Assembly (NCBI GenBank): GCA_900318855.1
Contig: ONMG01000193.1
Span: 1 to 5,786, forward strand
Reading direction: 5' to 3'
DNA length: 5,786 bases
Source: an uncultured Prevotella sp.
Lineage (GTDB): Bacteria; Bacteroidota; Bacteroidia; Bacteroidales; Bacteroidaceae
The first letter of the stretch is position 1; the number at the start of each line of letters is the position of its first letter. The notes beneath the pieces were generated by a model. That model did not search any database. It was not told the DNA's origin and was given only the letters and a program-made list of their open reading frames with translations. The position numbers and the translations under genes were made by a program. Shown piece by piece: positions 1 through 5,786 of the stretch.

Positions 1-1894
1 TGGGGCAGTCGGCTCTATGAATCTTGATGCCTCCGCTCACGGTGACGAAACCAAAAATCTTGTCACCATAGATGGGGTGACAACACTTGGCAAGTGTGTA
101 ATCCAGTCCCTTAAGATCGCGGTCAATCACCAACTCATCTTCGTTAGGCTGTTCCTTGTCCTGACTGTCGAAGAGATATTCACCGGCACTCTGCACCGGC
201 TTTTGTGCATTGAGCTCGTGGTTCCGGAGGTCGACATACTCATCGATGACGGTATTGGCATCAAGCTTCTCATCGGCCAGTGCCTTATAGAAGTCGCTGG
301 CCTCCTTGAATCCCAACTTCTTAACCAAATGGCTCATCGTGCCCTCATCCATTTCCACCTTACGGTTCTTGAGTCGTCGCTCTATCATCTCCTTGGCATA
401 GAGCCCATCCTTCACCTGCGTTTCCTTAAGTGCAAGTCTCACCTTGGAGCGTGCTCTGCTGGTCTTCACGATGTTGAGCCAGTTGGGATTAGGCTTCTGG
501 CTACTCTGCGTGAGTATCTCCACCGTGTCGCCGGACTTGAGCTCCTCTCTGATACTCACATTCTTGCCATTGATGCGGGCGCCAACACAGGTGTTACCCA
601 CATTGGAATGGATGGTATAGGCAAAGTCAAGCACGGTGGCTCCCTTGGGGAACTTTTTGATTTCGCCTTTCGGCGTGAACACGTAGACCTCATCTTCATA
701 AAGGTCCATCTTGAACTGGTCCATCACCTGAAGGTCATCACCAGCCTCGAGGGCACTTCGGATGTTAGCAAGCCAGTCGTCGAGTCCGCCCTCGCTCTTA
801 ATGCCTTTATAGCGCCAGTGGGCCGCGAGTCCGTGCTCGGCAATCTCATCCATACGCTCAGTGCGAATCTGCACCTCCACCCACTTGCTCTCGGGACCGA
901 GCACGGTGATATGCAAACTCTCGTAGCCATTCGACTTGGGCACGCTCAGCCAGTCGCGCAGTCGCTTGGGGTTCGGCTGATACATGTCAGTGATGATGGA
1001 ATAAACCTGCCAGCACTGCATCTTCTCCTTGTCCCGGGGAGAATCCAGGATGATGCGGATAGCAAAAAGGTCGTAGATACCTTCGAATCCGCATTTCTGC
1101 TTCTTCATCTTCTGCCAGATGGAGTGAATGCTCTTCGTGCGTCCTTTGATGTGGAATTTCAGGCCTGCAGCCTCCAGCCGCTCTTTCACAGGTCCGATGA
1201 AGCGGTCGATATAGGCATCACGCGACCGCTTCGTGGCATTGAGCTTCTCCTTAATCAGGTAGTAGGCGTCGTGCTCGAGATATTTCAGGCTGAGATCCTC
1301 GAGTTCGCTCTTCAGCTGGTAGAGTCCAAGCTTGTGGGCCAGTGGGGCATAGAGGTAACTGGCTTCCTCGCTCACCTCATGGCGTGCCTCCTCATTAGGT
1401 GTGTCCCGAATTTGGCGCATCAGATTAACACGGTCGGCTATCATAATGAGAATCACGCGCATATCTTCGGCGAATGTGAGAAGAAGATTGCGGAAATTCT
1501 CACTCTCAATAACAGGATTCTTCTTATAGAGATTGTGAATCCTCACCAGTCCATCGACGATATGTTCCACATTCGAACCGAACAGCTGGCCTAAATTCTC
1601 AGTTGCAGCATAACCTCCGGCCACACACGAATAAAGCAATGTGGCGAGTACACCATCACGACGCAAACCTATCTCCTTGACAGTGATGACAGCGGTTTGC
1701 AAAGCCGTGAGAACAGGGTTCAAGCCAAAGACATCACGTTGTATCTTATCAGCATTGATGGCATCAGTTATCATCCGACGCACCTGCTTCTCGTCGTCAG
1801 GCTTAAGATTCTCGCCGACAGCCTGCTTCAGTTCCGACATCAGAGCGACGCTCCTACGTATCTCTTCGGGGGTGAATGTAAGCTTTTCTTCCAT
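1..1894 (-). CDS. relA: RelA/SpoT-family (p)ppGpp synthetase with degenerate hydrolase domain (C-terminus cut by window)
   Basis: Long RSH protein that makes the alarmone (p)ppGpp from ATP and GTP/GDP in the cytoplasm when amino acids run short. I read 631 residues from ATG at 1894; the frame is still open at base 1, and roughly 100 residues (the C-terminal ACT/RRM region) should lie outside. Domain order: degenerate HD hydrolase about 55-200; synthetase about 240-365 with GRTKSIHSI (251-259), YDLFAIR (274-280), RLRD (311-314), NGYESLH (322-328) and EVQIRT (340-345, catalytic Glu); TGS about 402-463 (DEVYVFTPKG); helical linker; zinc-finger-like end with CC at 604-605 and H627/C630. In the HD domain the usual HD(V/T)VED reads YSCVAGG (88-94) and the earlier HP motif reads NP (59-60), while ADR (153-155) survives, so hydrolysis is probably lost. 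The synthetase motif resembles RXKD rather than the EXDD of proteobacterial RelA. The frame is open upstream, with an in-frame GTG at 1933; I chose ATG for its family-like N-terminus. Confidence 0.95.
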   Translation of the reverse strand, partial: MEEKLTFTPEEIRRSVALMSELKQAVGENLKPDDEKQVRRMITDAINADKIQRDVFGLNPVLTALQTAVITVKEIGLRRDGVLATLLYSCVAGGYAATENLGQLFGSNVEHIVDGLVRIHNLYKKNPVIESENFRNLLLTFAEDMRVILIMIADRVNLMRQIRDTPNEEARHEVSEEASYLYAPLAHKLGLYQLKSELEDLSLKYLEHDAYYLIKEKLNATKRSRDAYIDRFIGPVKERLEAAGLKFHIKGRTKSIHSIWQKMKKQKCGFEGIYDLFAIRIILDSPRDKEKMQCWQVYSIITDMYQPNPKRLRDWLSVPKSNGYESLHITVLGPESKWVEVQIRTERMDEIAEHGLAAHWRYKGIKSEGGLDDWLANIRSALEAGDDLQVMDQFKMDLYEDEVYVFTPKGEIKKFPKGATVLDFAYTIHSNVGNTCVGARINGKNVSIREELKSGDTVEILTQSSQKPNPNWLNIVKTSRARSKVRLALKETQVKDGLYAKEMIERRLKNRKVEMDEGTMSHLVKKLGFKEASDFYKALADEKLDANTVIDEYVDLRNHELNAQKPVQSAGEYLFDSQDKEQPNEDELVIDRDLKGLDYTLAKCCHPIYGDKIFGFVTVSGGIKIHRADCP

Positions 1895-1912
1895 ACCTAT
1901 ATATATTATAAG

Positions 1913-1931
1913 GGAACTGAACGAGAGTTCC
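1913..1931 (-). promoter_or_regulatory. Leader hairpin close to the relA start
   Basis: Inverted repeat with 6-bp arms (GGAACT at 1913-1918, AGTTCC at 1926-1931) and a 7-nt centre. In the relA transcript it would form a small hairpin ending about 18 nt before the ATG, with an AU-only stretch between hairpin and start. No Shine-Dalgarno sequence is present, as is usual in Bacteroidota. A translational effect is inference; a 6-bp repeat can occur by chance. Confidence 0.3.
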
Positions 1932-1937
1932 ACCGTC

Positions 1938-1966
1938 GAGGCGGCAGGATGACGGCGACCCGCCTC
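1938..1966 (-). promoter_or_regulatory. GC-rich hairpin in the relA 5' leader
   Basis: GAGGCGG (1938-1944) and CCGCCTC (1960-1966) form a perfect 7-bp GC-rich stem around a 15-nt loop. It lies just downstream of the transcription start predicted from the -7 box at 1977-1984, so it would sit at the 5' end of the relA mRNA. It could protect the end or affect early elongation. There is no U-run after it, so it is not a standard terminator. Function is inferred. Confidence 0.35.
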
Positions 1967-1976
1967 CAAGACATTG

Positions 1977-2007
1977 CAAAAATAGACAAAATAATTGAGC
2001 AGGCCAA
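1977..2007 (-). promoter_or_regulatory. Bacteroidota-type promoter for relA
   Basis: Read on the minus strand, TTG (2007-2005), a 20-nt spacer, then TATTTTTG (1984-1977). This matches the primary sigma consensus of Bacteroidota (-33 TTG, about 19-21 nt, -7 TAnnTTTG). It predicts transcription starting near 1970 and a leader of about 75 nt before the ATG at 1894, containing two inverted repeats. Consensus match only. Confidence 0.6.
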
Positions 2008-2412
2008 CATTTTGGATGTAAAAACCTTTAACGGCAAACAATCGGCATTTCAGCTACCAGCGGAAGTGACAATAACAGCAAATGAAGGTATGATGAAACG
2101 ACGGCAGAACACCTCTTCGGGAAGCGGTAACTACAGCTGGATGAGCATGATTTAATCTAAAGCACAGAACAAACATTGAACAACAAGCAACTGACTATCA
2201 GACTAATATTAGAGATTGATTACAGACACATCTCGACGCCTAAAAAGCTAATATTCATCCAGTATGGGCTACATTGCCTTTGGTGGAAGAAACCGCTATG
2301 CGCAATTGCAGCAGGAGACGATAGAGACCGAAAACAGCTAAAGGACAACGTCCGAACACCCTGAAAGAAGCCACAAATATCGTTGTATTAAGGGCGCTCA
2401 AGTGTCAGGAAA
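2008..2412. other. Intergenic DNA with no recognisable gene
   Basis: This stretch between the two promoter regions contains only short open frames, several needing TTG starts, with no protein family I recognise. There is no T-loop signature of a tRNA on either strand. Small features seen: the 8-bp palindrome GCAATTGC at 2302-2309, the 10-bp palindrome CTAATATTAG at 2203-2212, and a second copy of CTAATATT at 2248-2255. None has an assignable role. It could hold upstream regulatory DNA, an unrecognised small RNA, or a decayed gene. Confidence 0.5.
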
Positions 2413-2435
2413 GCAATTTTAGGCTATGAAATTGC
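2413..2435 (+). promoter_or_regulatory. Inverted repeat overlapping the serS -33 region
   Basis: GCAATTT (2413-2419) and AAATTGC (2429-2435) form a perfect 7-bp dyad with a 9-bp centre. Its right arm contains the TTG (2432-2434) proposed as the serS -33 element, so a protein bound here could block or alter initiation. The half-site GCAATT also occurs in the palindrome at 2302-2309. Operator function is inference from symmetry and position. Confidence 0.35.
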
Positions 2436-2465
2436 ACGCGGTATCGATTATTTTTCGTAATTTTG
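2432..2465 (+). promoter_or_regulatory. Probable serS promoter
   Basis: TAATTTTG at 2458-2465 is an exact match to the Bacteroidota -7 consensus TAnnTTTG. The best upstream -33 candidate is TTG at 2432-2434, with a 23-nt spacer, slightly longer than the usual 19-21. Transcription would start near 2471, giving a leader of under 30 nt. The leader is A-rich (AAAGTAAAATAACGAT before the ATG) with no Shine-Dalgarno, as is usual for the phylum. Confidence 0.55.
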
Positions 2466-2498
2466 CCTCAGAATCATCATACAAAGTAAAATAACGAT

Positions 2499-3791
2499 AT
2501 GCTTACATTAAAGCTCATCAGTGAAGAGACTGAACGTGTAGTGAAAGGCCTTGAAAAGAAGCACTTCAACGGTGCCCGTGAGGCCGTGGAAAAGGTGTTG
2601 GAATACGATAAGCTCCGCCGTGAGGCTCAGCAGAAACTCGACACCAACAAGCAGCAGCAAAAGCAACTCTCCAATCAGATCGGAGGTCTTATGAAGGAAG
2701 GCAAAAAGGAAGAGGCCGCCCAGACCAAAGAAAAAGTGGCCGAACTGAAGTCTGCAGACAAAGCATTGCAGGAAATCATGGAGAAGGCACAGGCCGACAT
2801 GACCTCCGTGCTGCTCACCATGCCCAATATCCCCAACGACAAAGTGCCTGAGGGTAAAGATGCCTCCGACAATGTGGTGGTGAAAGAAGGCGGTGTGAAG
2901 CCAGAGCTGCCAGAAGGAGCCCTCTGCCATTGGGATATTCTCAAGAAGTACAATCTCGTTGATTTCGACCTTGGTGTGAAGATAACCGGAGCCGGATTCC
3001 CCGTCTACATTGGCAAGATGGCCCGCTTCCAGCGTGCTCTCGAAGCCTTCTTCCTCGATGAGGCCCGAAAGGCTGGCTATCTTGAGATCCAGCCACCTTA
3101 TGTAGTCAACCAGGCATCCGGCTTGGGCACGGGACAGCTTCCCGACAAGGAAGGCCAGATGTATCACTGCAATCTGGACGACCTCTATCTGATACCCACT
3201 GCCGAGGTGCCTGTGACCAACATCTTCCGCGATGAGATTATCGACGAAAAAGATCTGCCCATCAAGCGTTGCGCCTACTCAGCCTGCTTCCGCCGCGAGG
3301 CTGGAAGCTACGGAAAGGACGTACGCGGACTCAACCGTCTGCATCAGTTCGACAAGGTGGAGATTGTGCGCATCGACACCCCAGAGCACTCCTACGTATC
3401 GTATCAGGAGATGCTTAACCACGTAGAGGGTCTGCTTCAGAAACTGGAGCTTCCTTACCACATACTGCTGCTCTGCGGGGGCGACATGAGCTTCACTTCT
3501 TCCATCTGCTATGACTTTGAGACGTGGAGCGCAGCCCAGAAGCGCTGGCTCGAAGTGTCGTCGGTATCGAACTTCGAAAGCTACCAGGCCAACCGTCTGC
3601 ACTGCAGATTCCGCCATGCTGACAGCAAAAAGATAGAACTCTGCCACACTCTCAACGGCTCAGCCCTGGCGCTGCCCCGCATTGTGGCCTCCATCCTCGA
3701 AGACAACCAGACGCCCGACGGCGTGCGTGTGCCTAAGGTGCTGGTGCCCTACTGTGGCTTCGAGATGATTGACGACAAGAACTTCGAATAG
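2499..3791 (+). CDS. serS: Seryl-tRNA synthetase
   Basis: Cytoplasmic class II aminoacyl-tRNA synthetase that activates serine with ATP and charges tRNA-Ser (and tRNA-Sec where present). Complete at 430 residues, a normal length for bacterial SerRS. The N-terminal arm, about 26-105, is rich in K/E/Q heptads and should form the long antiparallel coiled coil that reads the tRNA-Ser variable arm. The catalytic core follows: motif 1 region about 165-200 ending in IQPPYVV; TAEVPVTN (234-241), the serine-binding TxE element; motif 2 FRREAGSYGKDVRGLNRLHQF (264-284) with its ATP-contacting arginines; the SerRS signature LEVSSVSNFESYQANR (351-366); and motif 3 NGSALALPR (386-394) with the class II arginine. 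LPR instead of the textbook VGR in motif 3 is, from memory, normal for Bacteroidota. ATG at 2499 is preceded by a promoter and an A-rich leader. It diverges from the RSH gene and seems monocistronic, given the hairpins after its stop. Confidence 0.98.
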   Translation: MLTLKLISEETERVVKGLEKKHFNGAREAVEKVLEYDKLRREAQQKLDTNKQQQKQLSNQIGGLMKEGKKEEAAQTKEKVAELKSADKALQEIMEKAQADMTSVLLTMPNIPNDKVPEGKDASDNVVVKEGGVKPELPEGALCHWDILKKYNLVDFDLGVKITGAGFPVYIGKMARFQRALEAFFLDEARKAGYLEIQPPYVVNQASGLGTGQLPDKEGQMYHCNLDDLYLIPTAEVPVTNIFRDEIIDEKDLPIKRCAYSACFRREAGSYGKDVRGLNRLHQFDKVEIVRIDTPEHSYVSYQEMLNHVEGLLQKLELPYHILLLCGGDMSFTSSICYDFETWSAAQKRWLEVSSVSNFESYQANRLHCRFRHADSKKIELCHTLNGSALALPRIVASILEDNQTPDGVRVPKVLVPYCGFEMIDDKNFE

Positions 3792-3797
3792 CAGTCG

Positions 3798-3812
3798 CTG
3801 CCCACCGGGCAG
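3798..3812 (+). terminator. Short hairpin just after the serS stop
   Basis: CTGCCC (3798-3803), a 3-nt loop ACC, and GGGCAG (3807-3812) form a perfect, compact GC-rich 6-bp stem that starts 7 nt after the stop codon. It is flanked and partly overlapped by a direct repeat of GCAGTCG (3791-3797 and 3809-3815). No clear U-run follows, so it may be a 3'-end stabiliser or pause element rather than a terminator in its own right. Confidence 0.4.
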
Positions 3813-3826
3813 TCGATTCATTACAT

Positions 3827-3883
3827 TTCCGCCTGCACCGGCCGCAGGCCCCGAGCGAGCCGCAGTGCAGGCGGAATAATTTT
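3827..3883 (+). terminator. Probable intrinsic terminator of serS
   Basis: TTCCGCCTGCAC (3827-3838) pairs perfectly with GTGCAGGCGGAA (3865-3876), a 12-bp GC-rich stem. The 26-nt centre can pair further through CGGC (3839-3842) and GCCG (3859-3862), with a 2-nt bulge on the right side. The stem is followed by TAATTTT (3877-3883), a short T-rich tail. Together this separates serS from the permease. The long loop and short T-run make it a slightly unusual terminator; it is near-symmetric but the minus-strand side has a weaker tail. Confidence 0.65.
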
Positions 3884-3898
3884 CATACAGACAGCTTG

Positions 3899-3912
3899 TC
3901 CCATGGATGGGA
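3899..3912. promoter_or_regulatory. Palindrome upstream of the permease
   Basis: TCCCAT-GG-ATGGGA is a 14-bp palindrome apart from its two central bases, ending 28 bp before the permease ATG at 3941. The position and symmetry would suit a binding site for a dimeric regulator of sugar uptake. No good TAnnTTTG box was found near it; the nearest is TAATTTTC at 3877-3884, which lacks the final G and a -33 TTG. Operator function is speculative. Confidence 0.25.
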
Positions 3913-3940
3913 ACTGGCGTCAACACTAAAATCAGAATGC

Positions 3941-5152
3941 ATGAAGCAGAAAGGTTACATGATTCCCCTGACCGTCATCGGGGTATTCTTCTTTTCACTG
4001 GGTTTCGCACTGGGCATCAACTCATTTCTCATGCCCGTTCTGCGAACATCCATGCACATGTCGGCAGCTGCATCGAGTCTTTTGCTCGCAGCAACCTTCA
4101 TCCCCTTCTTGCTGTTCGGTATTCCCGCGACTTCGTGCATCCGCCGTATCGGCTACCACAAGACCATGGCTCTGTCGTTTGCCATATTTGCAGTGGCCTT
4201 CGGGATGTTTATCGTGGCTGCCCGATGGCAGTCGCTTACGTGGTTCCTCATTGCCAGTTTTGTGAGCGGTGCGGCCAACACGGTGCTTCAGGCTTCCGTC
4301 AACCCCTATGTAACCATTCTCGGACCGCTGGAATCAGCGGCCCGCCGCATATCGTGCATGGGCATCTGCAATAAACTTGCCTGGCCAGCCACTACCCTTT
4401 TCATCACCTTGGTCATTGGAAAGGGCATCAACGAGACATCGCTTTCCGACCTCTACCTGCCCTTTGCCATCATCATCGGCATCTTCCTACTCTTGGGCGT
4501 TTTGGCCCTGCTCAGCCCGTTGCCGGAAGTGAAAGCGCAAGGAGAGGACGACTCGGCCCCGGATGCCTCTACTTGCAATTATGCTGAGGGCAAAGTGTCG
4601 ATTTTTCAATTTCCACATCTGCTGCTGGGCTGCGTCGCACTCTTTCTCTATGTCGGCGTCGAGACCATATCGCTGGCCACGGCCACAGGCTACGCCAAAG
4701 CCGTCGGCCTTGCCGGTGATAACTATGGTTTCATCCCTTCCATAGGAATGATTACGGGCTATCTGGCCGGTGTTATCCTCATTCCGAAGTATCTTTCCCA
4801 GGCTGCAGCCATGCGCATCTGCGCGGTGATAGCTGTGGCTGGGAGCATCGCCGTGGCCGTATTGCCGGACCCGAACCTGTCGGTCGGCTGCATCTTCTTC
4901 ATGGCCCTCGGCTGCTCACTCATGTGGCCGGCCCTATGGCCGCTTGCCATGGCTGACCTGGGACGATTCACCAAAGCCGGCTCGTCGCTGCTCACCATGG
5001 CCATGGCGGGTGGAGCCGTGATGCCGTGGCTGCAGGGGTTGGCCCAGGATAGATGGGGCTTTCAGCAATCCTACTGGGTGTGCGTGCCCTGCTTCCTGTT
5101 CATCCTCTATTATGGCATGTGGGGCTATCGCATACGAACCGAGAACAAGTAA
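3941..5152 (+). CDS. GluP/FucP-family sugar MFS permease
   Basis: Inner-membrane major facilitator protein expected to import a hexose or related sugar using an ion gradient. Complete, 403 residues from ATG at 3941, with about twelve hydrophobic segments (first about 9-31, last about 377-396) and a polar central loop about 195-220. The family signature is clear: LQASVNPYVTILGP (116-129) followed by ESAARRISCMGICNK (131-145), closely like the NPY..LGP and ESAAkRISiMGICNK regions of glucose/galactose (GluP) transporters. The frame can extend to a TTG at 3896, but the added residues are polar and unlike the family, and MKQKGYMIPLTVIGVFFF is a normal start. Relative to E. coli FucP, the two acidic residues important for proton coupling (Asp46, Glu135) align with Ser28 and Gln117; Gln is also usual in GluP-type members. 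It follows the serS terminator; the flavoprotein gene starts 32 bp after its stop. The substrate cannot be read from sequence alone. Confidence 0.9.
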   Translation: MKQKGYMIPLTVIGVFFFSLGFALGINSFLMPVLRTSMHMSAAASSLLLAATFIPFLLFGIPATSCIRRIGYHKTMALSFAIFAVAFGMFIVAARWQSLTWFLIASFVSGAANTVLQASVNPYVTILGPLESAARRISCMGICNKLAWPATTLFITLVIGKGINETSLSDLYLPFAIIIGIFLLLGVLALLSPLPEVKAQGEDDSAPDASTCNYAEGKVSIFQFPHLLLGCVALFLYVGVETISLATATGYAKAVGLAGDNYGFIPSIGMITGYLAGVILIPKYLSQAAAMRICAVIAVAGSIAVAVLPDPNLSVGCIFFMALGCSLMWPALWPLAMADLGRFTKAGSSLLTMAMAGGAVMPWLQGLAQDRWGFQQSYWVCVPCFLFILYYGMWGYRIRTENK

Positions 5153-5184
5153 TCCTGAAAATATACAATAAAAACCTAAGCTCA

Positions 5185-5786
5185 ATGTTCAGAATCACCA
5201 ATAAAAAGCAATTCAGCGAGAAAGTCTTTTGCCTGGAGGTGGAGGCACCGCTGATAGCCCGCAGCTGTAAACCGGGCAACTTCATCATCGTGCGCGTTGA
5301 CGACCGGAGCGAGCGTGTGCCCTACACCATCGCGAAGTCTGACCCTGAGAAGGGTACTCTCACCCTCGTGGTGCAGGAGGTGGGACTGTCGTCGACCAAG
5401 TTCTGTCAGCTCAATGTGGGCGACGATGTGCATGACATTGTGGGTCCCTTGGGCAATGCGTCGAAGATTGAGAAATACGGTACCGTGGTGTGTGCCGGAG
5501 GAGGCATCGGCATCGCAGCCATCCTCCCGATACTTACCGCGCTCAAGCAGGCTGGCAACCGCGTCATCTCGGTGCTCGCCGGACGTACGAAGAATCTTGT
5601 CATCATGGTCGATGACGTCAAGAAATACAGCGACGAGGTCATCATCATGACCGACGATGGCTCCTACGGCGAAAAAGGCGTGGTCACAGTCGGCGTGGAA
5701 GAGGTCATCAAGCGCGAGCATGTCGACAAGGTGCTCGCCATTGGTCCTCCGGTGATGATGAAATTCACCTCGCTGCTGGCTCATAA
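5185..5786 (+). CDS. NfnA/SudB-type FAD/NAD-binding ferredoxin reductase subunit (3' end cut by window)
   Basis: Flavoprotein of the sulfide/dihydroorotate dehydrogenase-like group (PyrK, SudB, NfnA, HydG relatives), which passes electrons between NAD(P)H, FAD and a [2Fe-2S] cluster. 200 residues are present from ATG at 5185, still open at the end. Seen in order: an N-terminal FAD-binding barrel about 1-95 with the flavin motif RVPYTIA (44-50); a nucleotide-binding domain from about 100 with CAGGGIGIAAILPI (103-116); LAGRTKN (131-137); DDGSYGEKG (157-165); and AIGPPVMMK (185-193). The cysteines for the [2Fe-2S] cluster should lie about 20-40 residues past the window. In many anaerobes and Bacteroidota the next gene is a GltA/NfnB-like 'NADPH-dependent glutamate synthase' subunit, forming an NADH-dependent ferredoxin:NADP+ oxidoreductase; that gene is not visible here. 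The leader is A-rich with no Shine-Dalgarno. PyrK proper is less likely but not excluded without the downstream gene. Confidence 0.88.
   Translation, partial: MFRITNKKQFSEKVFCLEVEAPLIARSCKPGNFIIVRVDDRSERVPYTIAKSDPEKGTLTLVVQEVGLSSTKFCQLNVGDDVHDIVGPLGNASKIEKYGTVVCAGGGIGIAAILPILTALKQAGNRVISVLAGRTKNLVIMVDDVKKYSDEVIIMTDDGSYGEKGVVTVGVEEVIKREHVDKVLAIGPPVMMKFTSLLAH

Noticed and set aside
17..1594. A 525-codon open frame on the plus strand
   Set aside because: It is exactly antisense to the RSH gene, whose minus-strand translation matches a known family from end to end. The plus-strand product resembles no family and reflects codon bias of the real gene.
2203..2255. CTAATATT repeated at 2203 and 2248, the first within a palindrome
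   Set aside because: An 8-bp AT-rich repeat in AT-rich spacer DNA is easily chance. Two copies 45 bp apart with no further pattern do not make a repeat array.
1697..2364. Two short plus-strand frames (1697-2155 and 2176-2364) reaching into the intergenic region
   Set aside because: Both need TTG starts, have no promoter or recognisable domain, and the first is half antisense to the RSH gene.
2008..2498. Possible tRNA gene or T-box leader upstream of serS
   Set aside because: No T-loop signature on either strand, no T-box consensus, and the predicted serS leader is under 30 nt.
2508..3167. A 219-codon open frame on the minus strand
   Set aside because: Antisense to serS, which is certain from its motifs. 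The predicted product is low-complexity, rich in Leu/Phe/Gly/His, and unlike any family.
3896..3940. A 15-residue N-terminal extension of the permease from a TTG
   Set aside because: It adds polar residues absent from the family, overlaps the palindrome at 3899-3912, and ATG at 3941 gives a normal membrane-protein start.
5182..5784. A 200-codon open frame on the minus strand
   Set aside because: Antisense to the NfnA-type flavoprotein, whose FAD and nucleotide motifs are on the plus strand. The His/Asp-rich product is a shadow.

Overview
The window looks like ordinary chromosome from a member of the Bacteroidota, most likely order Bacteroidales and of a Prevotella/Segatella type. The reasons are: the proteins resemble the Bacteroidota versions of their families (SerRS motif 3 reads NGSALALPR; the sugar permease is GluP/FucP-like); start codons are preceded by A-rich leaders with no Shine-Dalgarno sequence; and both promoters I can place carry the Bacteroidota -7 box TAnnTTTG. 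The genus is inference from composition and memory, not from a search.

Layout. Positions 1-1894 (minus strand) hold most of a long RelA/SpoT-family (p)ppGpp enzyme, cut at its C-terminus by the window edge. Its hydrolase domain has lost most metal ligands, so it reads as a synthetase-only protein. Positions 1895-2498 are a roughly 600-bp divergent intergenic region with a good relA-type promoter and structured leader at one end, the serS promoter with an overlapping dyad at the other, and nothing I recognise between. Positions 2499-3791 (plus strand) are a complete seryl-tRNA synthetase, followed by two hairpins, the second resembling an intrinsic terminator. Positions 3941-5152 are a complete GluP/FucP-family sugar permease. 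From 5185 to the window end runs the start of a flavoprotein of the NfnA/SudB/PyrK type, cut 200 residues in.

How the genes relate. The (p)ppGpp synthetase and SerRS are divergent neighbours that both bear on translation: uncharged tRNA is the classic trigger of long RSH synthetases. No shared control is proven here. The permease and the flavoprotein are 32 bp apart on one strand with no recognisable promoter or terminator between, so they may be co-transcribed, although their functions are not obviously linked.

I found no convincing undescribed system: no CRISPR array, mobile element, RNA gene or defence-like module. The points most worth a second look are the hydrolase-dead RSH with an RXKD-like (not EXDD) synthetase motif, the structured leader and dyad elements in the divergent region, and the permease lacking the acidic pair known from FucP.
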